Shown here: positions 6,949-15,390 of the stretch, in pieces
Layout: each line of letters starts with the position of its first letter
How positions within the stretch are numbered: the first letter of the stretch is position 1
Origin: Clostridiales bacterium
GTDB lineage: Bacteria > Bacillota > Clostridia > Oscillospirales > CAG-272
NCBI GenBank assembly: GCA_016282315.1
Contig: JAEEKG010000078.1
Span: forward strand, 1 to 39,289
Reading direction: 5' to 3'
Length of the DNA: 39,289 nucleotides
Program-made: the position numbers and the translations under genes
The notes under the pieces: model-generated
The model's database searches: none
Seen by the model: the letters and a program-made list of their open reading frames with translations, nothing else
What the model was told of the DNA's origin: nothing

Positions 6949-8790
6949 TTACAGCACGACGCAATTTGAAACAATTACGCCCCAGTTGTTTAAAGTAGCT
7001 TTATCTATATCAGAATCAGATCTCCACAAAAGGCCTTGTTTTTCCTGTTTAGCATCTAACTCTTCTATAGTTGAAATCTTACCACTCAGATATGCTTTGA
7101 GTTTTTCCTGAACGTATTTAAACCTGTTCTGCAATCCTCCCAATCGGACATTCTGAACTTCGAATCCGAATGGTTTGTAATCAGTCATCCACTGTTTCTG
7201 AACAGACTTTTCAAATTTGCTTATCTTCTTAAGAATTGTGGATACTTCTTCGCATAATTCAGTCAATTTCTTTTTATCTTTAGCGTAATATGCTTTGTGT
7301 AGTCTTATACTGAAATCCGCCTTATTTGATAACAAGTCGCAGAGATTGTACAGGGTATCAAAGACATATGCATATTTACCAGCTTTAGTTTTTTCTTCTT
7401 TCATTTTGCTTGCTGTTTTAGCATAAAACTTTGCAAAACCTTCAGGAATAATACTGTCAAATACGCCATACATCGGATCACAATACAACAAATATTTTGT
7501 GGCATTTGAATTCTTTGTATCATCTCCCCTGAAATCAGGATCATCTATACTGATAAAATCATCAAATTTAATACCTGTCAAAGTTTCAAACAGGTCTTTG
7601 TCCCTGAGCGAACCAACATAATTGTATTGGCTGTCAGCAAACATACATGGAAGAGTTGAAAAAGGTGAACACTCGGCTCCGTCGTCGCCCCATCCTGTTA
7701 CAAGATAACTGCTGATGTTGTTCTCTTTTGAAGAATCAATTGATGCTTTTCCGACTTTCATGCTGAATCTGTTGCACGGAACAAAACCAGACCACTTTTT
7801 AGCACCACCTGCAAATGTTATTCTGTCGCCAAATGTATTTTTGAATGCTATAAAGTTTTTGTCATATCTCTCTTTGTCCTGAATCTCATATGCCCAATAC
7901 ACAAGTTCTATGCCACTGGGTATATCGTATTCCGTCTGAGCTCCTTTTGCATCCACATATCCGTATGCTTTTTTGAAATACATATCTCCCCACATCTGGA
8001 GTTTCAAATCATATTTGTCACATATTTCTTTGATTTTGTATATATGTTTGCTCATGACAGTTGTTTTGTCTTCGTACCCGTTAATGTCTAGATACTTGCC
8101 TCTTCCGACAAGATATGCTTCGTCCAATCCTATATGGAATACTTTTGTATCAAAACACTCAGTACATCTCTTGATTATTTTTTCAATGAGAGCATACGTT
8201 CTATCATCACCAACAAGAAGTATATCCGTACAATCAAAAAATGGTTTGTAATCTACGTAATTCACCAATTGATTCAAATGGGCTAACAGTTCAAGATAAG
8301 GTCTTACTTCAACTCCCAGTTTTTTACCGTAATCATTGATTTCACGCAGTTCTTCTTTTGTGTATGCTCCTCTCATGTATCCGAAATGAGGTTCATCATC
8401 AATGCACAGGGTGTCTTCCATGTAAAGGCCAAACAGGTTATATCCCATCAAAGAATATACTCTTATCAGCTTCTTAACTGTTTCAACGTTACCAACACCA
8501 TTTCTTGACACGTCGAGCATGTATCCGAACTCTTTGAAAGCTGATTTTTGTTTTACATTTGTTTTTCCTGAAGCAAGATGTAAAACTGCTCTGGAAAAGT
8601 CAACTTTTGAGTTATATGAGATACAAGCATTTTTTCCCTGTCTTTTCAAAGAAAATCCTTCTTCATCAGTCTGTTTTGCGCAAAGCAAAACATCAGGGTT
8701 TGATTTAACGGTTTTAACATTAATTTCTTTGCCTATTTCATAAAGAATGCTACTTAATTCGTTGTCTTGATTTACTAGTTGTATTTTCAT
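6949..8790 (-). CDS. Glycoside hydrolase family 20, beta-N-acetylhexosaminidase-like
   Basis: Predicted to remove terminal N-acetylhexosamine (or a related sugar) from oligosaccharides inside the cell, as there is no signal peptide. Residues 1-85 resemble the small GH20b-type N-terminal domain. The TIM barrel follows, opening with FGYMLDVSRNGV and carrying the diagnostic HIGLDEA motif (catalytic Asp-Glu pair). About 180 helical C-terminal residues lie beyond the barrel. At 613 residues it is normal for the clostridial branch. The ribosome binding site GGGGAG overlaps the mnmA stop region, and the gene follows mnmA by 11 bases. The exact substrate cannot be told from sequence. Confidence 0.85.
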   Translation of the reverse strand: MKIQLVNQDNELSSILYEIGKEINVKTVKSNPDVLLCAKQTDEEGFSLKRQGKNACISYNSKVDFSRAVLHLASGKTNVKQKSAFKEFGYMLDVSRNGVGNVETVKKLIRVYSLMGYNLFGLYMEDTLCIDDEPHFGYMRGAYTKEELREINDYGKKLGVEVRPYLELLAHLNQLVNYVDYKPFFDCTDILLVGDDRTYALIEKIIKRCTECFDTKVFHIGLDEAYLVGRGKYLDINGYEDKTTVMSKHIYKIKEICDKYDLKLQMWGDMYFKKAYGYVDAKGAQTEYDIPSGIELVYWAYEIQDKERYDKNFIAFKNTFGDRITFAGGAKKWSGFVPCNRFSMKVGKASIDSSKENNISSYLVTGWGDDGAECSPFSTLPCMFADSQYNYVGSLRDKDLFETLTGIKFDDFISIDDPDFRGDDTKNSNATKYLLYCDPMYGVFDSIIPEGFAKFYAKTASKMKEEKTKAGKYAYVFDTLYNLCDLLSNKADFSIRLHKAYYAKDKKKLTELCEEVSTILKKISKFEKSVQKQWMTDYKPFGFEVQNVRLGGLQNRFKYVQEKLKAYLSGKISTIEELDAKQEKQGLLWRSDSDIDKATLNNWGVIVSNCVVL

Positions 8791-8801
8791 ATCTTTCTCC
8801 C

Positions 8802-9863
8802 CTACATAATTGTTCCGCCGCCAAGCACAATGTCTCCATCGTACAACACTGCTGACTGACCTGGTGTAATTGCTCTTTGTGGTTCATCAAAGTGAATATG
8901 AACTTTTGATTTCCCAGTTGAAGTTACTGTAGCTTCTTTTTCTTGTTGTCTATATCTAATTTTTGCCTTGCATCTTATCGGCTTGTCCGGTACTTCTCCC
9001 GAAATCCAGTTGAATTCTCCAACATTTACGTCATAATCATACAATTCGTTTTCTGCACACAATACCACTTCGTTTCTGTCCGGATCTATTTTCTTTACAT
9101 ACATTGAAAATGGAAGAGATAATCCAAGTCCTTTATGCTGGCCTATTGTATAGTTTATTATTCCCTTGTGTTGACCCAACACCTTTCCGTTTGTATCAAC
9201 AAAGTTGCCCGGTTTAGATTTTACTCCGGTCAATAGTTCTATGATTGAAGCGTAATCACCATTCGGCACAAAACATATATCCTGGCTGTCGGGTTTATTT
9301 GCATTAATAAACCCATTTTCTTCAGCTATTATTCTTGTTTCGGTCTTCTTAAGATTGCCAAGCGGAAACAACACATGAGCTAATTGTTCCTGAGTCAATG
9401 AATATAGGACATAGCTTTGATCTTTTGTGTCATCGAGTGCCTTTTTTAACACAAACTTATTTCCGATTTTTTCAACCCTCGCATAATGGCCTGTGGCAAC
9501 ATGATCACAAGATAGTTCAATTGCTCTTTCGAACAATTTATCGAATTTCATGTATTTATTACAGTCGATGCAGGGGTTTGGCGTCATACCGTTCAAATAG
9601 CTTTGGACAAATTTGTCCATGACCTTTTCCTTAAAGCCTTCCTTGAAATTGAAGACGTAATAAGGCATACCGAGTTTATATGAAACATCTCTTGCATCGT
9701 TCACATCTTTCAAAGAGCAACACGTGCTCTCTTGAGATATTCCGGCATCTTCATTGTCAAATAAACGCATAGTGCAGCCTATGCATTCATTTCCACCAGA
9801 TACTAAAAGCTTAGCAGCGACACTGGAATCAACTCCGCCGCTCATTGCAACCAATACCCTCAT
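8802..9863 (-). CDS. mnmA: tRNA-specific 2-thiouridylase MnmA
   Basis: Installs the 2-thio group at U34 of Glu, Gln and Lys tRNAs. The PP-loop motif SGGVDSS is at residues 8-14, TPNPCIDCNKYMKF at 94-107 carries two cysteines in CxxC form (C98, C101), and the partner cysteine lies in SQDICFVPNGDY. GQHKGLG and the beta-barrel C-terminus complete the family pattern at 353 residues. The CxxC plus C arrangement is the type reported to hold a [4Fe-4S] cluster, unlike the DxxC form of E. coli. An ATGA overlap with the glycosyltransferase-CsaB stop codon shows translational coupling. Confidence 0.97.
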   Translation of the reverse strand: MRVLVAMSGGVDSSVAAKLLVSGGNECIGCTMRLFDNEDAGISQESTCCSLKDVNDARDVSYKLGMPYYVFNFKEGFKEKVMDKFVQSYLNGMTPNPCIDCNKYMKFDKLFERAIELSCDHVATGHYARVEKIGNKFVLKKALDDTKDQSYVLYSLTQEQLAHVLFPLGNLKKTETRIIAEENGFINANKPDSQDICFVPNGDYASIIELLTGVKSKPGNFVDTNGKVLGQHKGIINYTIGQHKGLGLSLPFSMYVKKIDPDRNEVVLCAENELYDYDVNVGEFNWISGEVPDKPIRCKAKIRYRQQEKEATVTSTGKSKVHIHFDEPQRAITPGQSAVLYDGDIVLGGGTIM

Positions 9864-12046
9864 GCGCCCATACCGTTCTTTCTCATTGAATGTAATATAT
9901 TTCTTATCTCTTCTTCATTGGATTCTGAAGCATCCTTTGTCACACTTAATAGATAATCTCTTATAACGACTCTGTTTTCATCCATGTAATCAATTGTGTC
10001 TATTATGCTTGTAACGTCGAAGTCATATGAATATGAAACAGTCTTGCCCGTTATCTTTTCTTCTTCCAGAGCAAATTTGTAGTATTTTAATTTTTCATCA
10101 TCTGAAATTGAGATAAATGGTGTTCCGCTGTTTCCGGAAATGACTAACGCATGCAATCTGCTGCTGATAACGGCAATAGAATGTGAAAACAATTCAGATA
10201 TATCTTCAGCATCATTTGAATTGAACAGTTCAGCCCCGCAATTATAGCAAAGTTTTTGACAAATGCCTTCGTCTTCTTTTTCGTGAAAAGGAACAACAAA
10301 GATTTTTGCTGAGTATTTGCTCTTCAATTCATTAATAAGTTTTTCCGTCTTTTCTTCATTTAAGTCATTTGTTTTCTTCGGCGCAATAACAAAATACTTT
10401 TCTTCTGTGTCTTTCAGTTTTGGAATATAACAGTTAACTGCGCTGTCAAAGGTAGGGATAATTTTCTTACTGCACAATTCACTTGCAATTCTTACTGAAT
10501 TGTCATCCCTCAAAGAAACATAATCTGACAATTCCAGAACTTTTCTTATATACTTTTTGCTCTTTTCCCTTAAAATAGGTCCCAAACCATTTGACAGCAT
10601 TACCACTCTTGCGCCGTTTTTCTTTGCTTTTCTGACTATCGAGTAGTAATAGTACAACGACCTGAAACTTGTCTTATCCTGTAGGATATTTCCGCCACCG
10701 AGAATAAGCTGTCCGCTCTGCTTGATTAACTTGTTGATTTTAAATATGTCGAATCTGCTGACACTTGTTACTATGTACTGTCTTGATGTCTTTTTGGGGT
10801 TTCCTGAGATTACACCTATGCTGATTGAAGGTTTGAAATTTCTCAACCCGGTCACTATAGATCTAAGCAATAATTCGTCTCCGACATTACCTTTTCCGTA
10901 ATATCCGCATATGACAGTGTCAGGCACGGCTTTTGTCTTGACTCTGCAGATAATGTCATAAACATCTGTGTACTGCTTTGTCATCTTTTCAACAGAATAA
11001 TTGTCTAATATAAACTTTCTGCTTGACTGGCCAATATCATATAACGATGATTTGTCCATGTTTAAAAGCAGGTGCAAATCAGTTAACAATTTATCTTTTT
11101 CAAATATGTCTTTGCCTCTTCCGCAAAGGTTTGTATCTAAACATACTTGTTTTTTGCTGTCATCATAGCAACCTATATATCCCTGATGGCCCGCGATTAT
11201 GGTCGGAACGGCACAAGACATTGCTTCCATAGCAGATCTGGATGGAGCAACGAAAATGTCGGAAGCTGAAATGTATTTATACACATTATCTGTTGGACCT
11301 ACTATCCTGACTATTTCTATTCCGCACTCATTATTAATCAAATGCGCTTTTTCAGTAAGTTCTGTTCTTCTGCTTCCGTCACCGACAATAATAATCAGGA
11401 TATCCTTATTCTTTTCAAACAACTCTTTAGATAAATCCAACAGAGTTTCTGCTACTTTTGATGGAAGCTTGTCAAGCCTGCCTGTGTGTAGGATGACCTT
11501 CTTTCCCTCTGCTCCGATTTCGCTCTTTGCTTTCTCTAAATCTTTTGTTGGCGAAAAAGCAACCGTGTCAATTCCGTTTACTGCGCGTGAAATCATCTTG
11601 GAGGGAATCCTGTATTCATTTTTCAGATAGTCGTCAATATCCTGGCTTATTGAAAATACATGTTCTCCCCAATCGGTGTATTTTTTTGTAATCCCCAGCT
11701 TGAAATTAAAGTGACATGTTGTCACAAATCTGAACCCGTATTTTCTCTGCAATTTACCGCATAAGAAAGCCGGAATTCTGGCATGTGCGTGAACGATATC
11801 ATAATTGCCTGATTTTATAATTTTCTTTAAACCAAAGTATGATTTGATGAAAGCAAAAGGGCTTCTCTTGTTGAGAGGAAGCTTGTGATGAATTATTCCG
11901 GACTGTTCCAGTTTTTTTACAAATACTCCATCAGCAGATGCTATCTCAACTTGATATCCTATGGCTTTTAAGGATAAAGATAAGGAGAGAATATGTGTTT
12001 CTGCCCCGCCTATATCCATACCCATAGTGGCAAGAAGAATTTTCAC
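9860..12046 (-). CDS. Fusion: GT4 glycosyltransferase + CsaB-like polysaccharide pyruvyl transferase
   Basis: A 728-residue two-enzyme chain. Residues 1-370 are a GT-B glycosyltransferase of family 4: donor-side glycine loop MGMDIGGAETH near the start, HTGRLDK, and the E-x7-E-type region SRSAMEAMSCAVPT around 269-281. Residues 376-728 match CsaB, which ketal-links pyruvate to cell-wall polysaccharide so that SLH-domain proteins can bind: GYYGKGNVGDELLL (381-394), LILGGGNILQD, SRLHALVISGNSGTPF. The start is GTG at 12046 with AGGAGG eight bases upstream. No S-layer protein gene is in the window. The role in pyruvylated wall-polymer synthesis is inferred from the domains. Confidence 0.88.
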   Translation of the reverse strand: MKILLATMGMDIGGAETHILSLSLSLKAIGYQVEIASADGVFVKKLEQSGIIHHKLPLNKRSPFAFIKSYFGLKKIIKSGNYDIVHAHARIPAFLCGKLQRKYGFRFVTTCHFNFKLGITKKYTDWGEHVFSISQDIDDYLKNEYRIPSKMISRAVNGIDTVAFSPTKDLEKAKSEIGAEGKKVILHTGRLDKLPSKVAETLLDLSKELFEKNKDILIIIVGDGSRRTELTEKAHLINNECGIEIVRIVGPTDNVYKYISASDIFVAPSRSAMEAMSCAVPTIIAGHQGYIGCYDDSKKQVCLDTNLCGRGKDIFEKDKLLTDLHLLLNMDKSSLYDIGQSSRKFILDNYSVEKMTKQYTDVYDIICRVKTKAVPDTVICGYYGKGNVGDELLLRSIVTGLRNFKPSISIGVISGNPKKTSRQYIVTSVSRFDIFKINKLIKQSGQLILGGGNILQDKTSFRSLYYYYSIVRKAKKNGARVVMLSNGLGPILREKSKKYIRKVLELSDYVSLRDDNSVRIASELCSKKIIPTFDSAVNCYIPKLKDTEEKYFVIAPKKTNDLNEEKTEKLINELKSKYSAKIFVVPFHEKEDEGICQKLCYNCGAELFNSNDAEDISELFSHSIAVISSRLHALVISGNSGTPFISISDDEKLKYYKFALEEEKITGKTVSYSYDFDVTSIIDTIDYMDENRVVIRDYLLSVTKDASESNEEEIRNILHSMRKNGMGA

Positions 12047-12079
12047 AACAATTCCCTCCTGTTAAATTTTTGTTTGCTA

Positions 12080-13024
12080 TTACTTTTTCATTGCGACAGC
12101 AGCTTTTGCTTTTGCAACAATGTTCTCTACTGTTAATCCGTATTCTTGGAGAAGAGTCGGTACTTTTCCGGATTTTCCGAACTTGTCTTCAACTCCCACT
12201 CTCAATACAGGCACAGGACATTTACCGGAAAGTGTTTCACAAACCGCTCCGCCAAGTCCTCCGATTATTGAGTGTTCTTCCGCAGTAACAACTGCTCCTG
12301 TCTTCTTGGCACTGGCAACTACAAGTTCTTCATCCAAAGGTTTGATTGTATGAATGTTGATTACTTCAGCATCTATTCCTTCGTTTTTGAGAACTTCTTT
12401 TGCCTGAATTGCCATGTGAACCATAAGTCCGTTTGCGAATATGCTTACATCTTTTCCTTCTGAGAGAACTATTCCCTTGCCAACTTCGAACTTATATGTT
12501 GCAGGGTCGTAAATATATGGAACGGCATATCTACCGAATCTCATGTAAACTGGTCCGTCTATCTTTAAAGCTGCTTCTACACATGCATATGTCTCTGTTC
12601 CGTCAGCCGGACAAATAACTGTCATACCCGGAATTGCTCTCATTAATGCAAAGTCTTCGTTACTCTGGTGTGTAGCACCATCTTCGCCTACTGAAATGGA
12701 AGCGTGTGTTGCTCCGATTTTTACATTAAGATGTGGATAAGCAATGGAGTTTCTAACCTGATCATATGCTCTTCCGGAAGCAAAAATAGCGAATGTTGAA
12801 GCAAATGGAATTACACCTGTTGAAGCAATACCTGCTGCAACTGACATCATGTTTCCTTCAGCAATACCGCAATCAAAATGTCTTTCCGGGAATTTCTTTT
12901 TGAACAAAATTGTTTTTGTAGCTTCTGCCAAATCAGCATCCAAAACAACAAAATTAGTATATTTTTCACCGAGGGCTGCAAGCGCTTCGCCGTAAGCCTG
13001 TCTGGTTGCAATTTTATCTGCCAT
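12080..13024 (-). CDS. Transketolase, C-terminal subunit
   Basis: The pyrimidine-binding and C-terminal half of a split transketolase. It works with the product of the gene immediately upstream to move two-carbon units between sugar phosphates. Visible features are DADLAEATKT, the thiamine-pyrophosphate glutamate region HFDCGIAEGNMM, TFAIFASGRAYDQVRNS, and the C-terminal EEHSIIGGLGGAV block. At 314 residues it is the standard length. ATG at 13024 follows GGAGGA with an 8-base gap, and the previous stop codon is 14 bases away. Confidence 0.95.
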   Translation of the reverse strand: MADKIATRQAYGEALAALGEKYTNFVVLDADLAEATKTILFKKKFPERHFDCGIAEGNMMSVAAGIASTGVIPFASTFAIFASGRAYDQVRNSIAYPHLNVKIGATHASISVGEDGATHQSNEDFALMRAIPGMTVICPADGTETYACVEAALKIDGPVYMRFGRYAVPYIYDPATYKFEVGKGIVLSEGKDVSIFANGLMVHMAIQAKEVLKNEGIDAEVINIHTIKPLDEELVVASAKKTGAVVTAEEHSIIGGLGGAVCETLSGKCPVPVLRVGVEDKFGKSGKVPTLLQEYGLTVENIVAKAKAAVAMKK

Positions 13025-13038
13025 AGCTTTTATCCTCC

Positions 13039-13869
13039 TCAGTTATCCAGTGCAGAGAGATCTGCAATTGCCTGTTTGTATTCATCTTCATTAGGTGCTT
13101 TTCCATGCCAACCCACTTTGTTCTCCATGAATGAAACACCTTTGCCCTTTATTGTTTTGGCAATGATTACTGTAGGTTTGCCTTTGCAGCTCTTAGCTTG
13201 CTGAACAGCTTTATCTATCTGTTCAATGTCATGTCCGTCGATTACGATGACATTCCACTTGAATGCTTCAAATTTCTTGTCGAAAGGAGCAGGATCCACA
13301 ATTTCTTCAATAGGACCATCGATCTGAAGGCCATTGTAATCCAAAAACACCGTGAGATTGTCAAGTTTGTAGTGAGCAGCAAACATAGCAGCTTCCCAAA
13401 CTTGTCCCTCTTCGCTTTCACCATCACCGATGATGCTGTATACTCTGTAGTCTTTATTCTGAATCTTTGCAGACAAAGCCATTCCGCAAGCGGTTGAAAT
13501 ACCAAGACCAAGAGAACCAGCTGACATATCTACTCCCGGTATATGTTTCATATCCGGATGTCCCTGGAGAATGCTGTCTGCCTGTCTGAATGTCTTTAAC
13601 AGCGCTTTGTCAAAGAATCCTCTCTCAGCAAGTGTTGCGTATAAAGCGGGACATGTATGACCTTTTGAAAGAACAAATCTGTCTCTGTCTTCACATTGCG
13701 GGTTCTTAGGATCAACTCTCATCTCATGAAAATACAGATACGCTAAAATATCTGCGATGGATAAAGCTCCACCGGGGTGACCCGAAGAAGCGCTGAATAC
13801 TTCTTCAATTATGTCTTTTCTAATCAAATTGGCTTCTTTTTTGATTAATTCAATTTGTTTTTTGTCCAT
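13039..13869 (-). CDS. Transketolase, N-terminal subunit
   Basis: The thiamine-pyrophosphate-binding half of the split enzyme. The TPP motif GDGESEEGQVWEA...DYNGLQIDG is plain, together with SGHPGGALS near the N-terminus, LSKGHTCPALYA and GSLGLGIS. It is 276 residues, the normal size for split clostridial and archaeal transketolases, so this is not a frameshifted gene. First gene of a five-gene transcript (tkt-N, tkt-C, GT-CsaB, mnmA, GH20) with its own promoter. The pair supplies the non-oxidative pentose phosphate pathway. Confidence 0.95.
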   Translation of the reverse strand: MDKKQIELIKKEANLIRKDIIEEVFSASSGHPGGALSIADILAYLYFHEMRVDPKNPQCEDRDRFVLSKGHTCPALYATLAERGFFDKALLKTFRQADSILQGHPDMKHIPGVDMSAGSLGLGISTACGMALSAKIQNKDYRVYSIIGDGESEEGQVWEAAMFAAHYKLDNLTVFLDYNGLQIDGPIEEIVDPAPFDKKFEAFKWNVIVIDGHDIEQIDKAVQQAKSCKGKPTVIIAKTIKGKGVSFMENKVGWHGKAPNEDEYKQAIADLSALDN

Positions 13870-13903
13870 GACTGACCTCGATTTATTTAATAATTGCTTA
13901 ATT

Positions 13904-13932
13904 AGTATACTACAAAGTATAAATTATATCAA
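13904..13932 (-). promoter_or_regulatory. Promoter of the transketolase operon
   Basis: Minus-strand TTGATA (13932-13927) and TATACT (13909-13904) are spaced by exactly 17 bases, about 35 bases upstream of the tkt-N ATG. A GAGGT ribosome binding site lies in the leader. Confidence 0.75.
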
Positions 13933-13945
13933 CGAAATGAACTTT

Positions 13946-13992
13946 AAAAAATGAAAAAGTGGCAACTAATACCTCTTGGTAAATATGCCACT
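13946..13992 (-). terminator. Terminator of the regulator-ABC transporter operon
   Basis: Arms AGTGGCA (13958-13964) and TGCCACT (13986-13992) enclose a second short stem, TACC/GGTA (13970-13973 with 13978-13981). On the minus strand the outer arm runs into TTTTTCATTTTTT. It lies about 50 bases beyond the stop of the ATPase gene and just upstream of the transketolase promoter. Confidence 0.7.
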
Positions 13993-14039
13993 CTCGTTTA
14001 TTATTCAAAATTATTGGGCTAAGACACATGTGACTTGGG

Positions 14040-14642
14040 TCATGAGTTGTTCTGTGTCAAATTCAAGTTAAAGATCGATAATATCTTATCCGTAAAATAC
14101 TCGGCTTCCTTAATATCGTGTGTAACCATTATAACCAATTTGTCTGAAAGATATTCTTTAAGATATTCCATTGTATCAGATTTGGTTTTATCGTCCAGTC
14201 CTCTAAATGGTTCATCAAGCAAATATATCTCTCTATCTGATGCCATAGCTCTTGCAATTGACACTCTTTGAGCCATTCCGGTAGAAAGGTTTTTGGGCTT
14301 TGTCTTATATTCATTTTCAAGTCCTAGTTTGTCCAGAATGGTTTTGGCAACTGCTTCATTATTCTTTTTATCGCCATTCATCACGCAAGTCACATTATCC
14401 AGAACGCTTACGCTGTTAAACAAATTTGTTTCTGCAAAAACATATGCAATTTTGCCTTCGACCTTTATGCTTCCGGAGTCAGCTTTTTCAAGTCCCGAGA
14501 TCAGTCTCAGAAGAGTCGTCTTACCTGTTCCCGACTCGCCCATTAAAGCGACAAATCCGGAATCAATTTTGTAATTAATGTCATTCAGTATTATTTTTCC
14601 ATCATAGGATTTAGATACATTTTCAAGCAAAATACTAGCCAT
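14040..14642 (-). CDS. ABC transporter ATP-binding subunit (NitT/TauT-like), short, altered Q-loop
   Basis: Energy subunit of the transporter encoded by this operon. Walker A is GESGTGKTT, the signature LSTGMAQR, Walker B IYLLDEP, and the switch histidine lies in VTHDIKEAE. Two things are odd. The chain is only 200 residues, against about 250 for SsuB/TauB proteins, the missing part being the C-terminal end. The Q-loop position usually reading VFQ reads VFAE, so the conserved glutamine is absent. The gene overlaps the permease gene by 8 bases. The other motifs are intact, so it is probably functional. The substrate is unknown. Confidence 0.88.
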   Translation of the reverse strand: MASILLENVSKSYDGKIILNDINYKIDSGFVALMGESGTGKTTLLRLISGLEKADSGSIKVEGKIAYVFAETNLFNSVSVLDNVTCVMNGDKKNNEAVAKTILDKLGLENEYKTKPKNLSTGMAQRVSIARAMASDREIYLLDEPFRGLDDKTKSDTMEYLKEYLSDKLVIMVTHDIKEAEYFTDKILSIFNLNLTQNNS

Positions 14643-15390
14643 TTGTTATTTTACCTCCCACTTTGGAAATCAAAGAAATCAGGAGTTTTTCAATTATGAA
14701 ACTCAGAATGATCACAACAATTGTCCAGGCAAACAAATCCTTTGATTCAAGATATATTTTTGCCTCATAAAGCATAGTACCTATAGAAACAGCAGGAACA
14801 CAAATTACTTCAGCTGCAACTCCCGCTTTCCATGCAATGCCAAGAGCAGATTTACTTCCCGCCACAAAGTACGGCATGATGGAAGGAATCAAAAGCATTT
14901 TTATTCTTTTTCCTTTTGATATGTTGTAAATATTCGCAGTTTCAACAAGATTTTGCGGAACATTGTCAAACCCGTTCTTTATGTTTTCATAGATGATAGG
15001 AACAACTATGAGTACAGACGCCAGTATTGGTATTATTCCTTTGACAAAAATGAATAGCAAAAGAATAATTATCGAAGCAATCGGTGTTGACTTTATTACG
15101 GAAATTGCCGGAGATATTATGGCATCTGCAATTGACGACAATTTGCTGAGAGTGGCTAATAAAACACCCAGTAATACACCTAAAACGAGTCCGGAGAAAA
15201 TCCTTGCAATAGAATTCAGACACGTCAAGTAAAAATCTCCGGTTATCAGCAATTCACCAAGTCTTACAGCAACATCTACAGGAGAAGGCAGAATGACTGC
15301 CTTCCCCACTATAAGACTTATTATTTCCCAAATTGCAATCCAAAAGACGAGAGCTATAATTGCCCTTAGTATTTTACGTTTTTTAGTCAT
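14635..15390 (-). CDS. ABC transporter permease (NitT/TauT/SsuC-like)
   Basis: Membrane subunit of a binding-protein-dependent importer, 251 residues with about six hydrophobic helices. It shows the usual opening FWIAIWEIISLIVG, the substrate-passage domain around STPIASIIILL, and a coupling helix with the EAA-like motif PYFVAGSKSALGIAWKAGVAAE. The gene overlaps the binding-protein gene by 8 bases and the ATPase gene by 8, so the three are one coupled unit. The family covers taurine, sulfonate, nitrate, cyanate and thiamine-precursor importers, and sequence alone does not choose among them. Confidence 0.9.
   Translation of the reverse strand: MTKKRKILRAIIALVFWIAIWEIISLIVGKAVILPSPVDVAVRLGELLITGDFYLTCLNSIARIFSGLVLGVLLGVLLATLSKLSSIADAIISPAISVIKSTPIASIIILLLFIFVKGIIPILASVLIVVPIIYENIKNGFDNVPQNLVETANIYNISKGKRIKMLLIPSIMPYFVAGSKSALGIAWKAGVAAEVICVPAVSIGTMLYEAKIYLESKDLFAWTIVVIILSFIIEKLLISLISKVGGKITNG

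Noticed and set aside
12080-13869. Transketolase broken by a frameshift
   Set aside because: Each half has its own ribosome binding site, start and family-typical ends; split transketolase is normal in this group.
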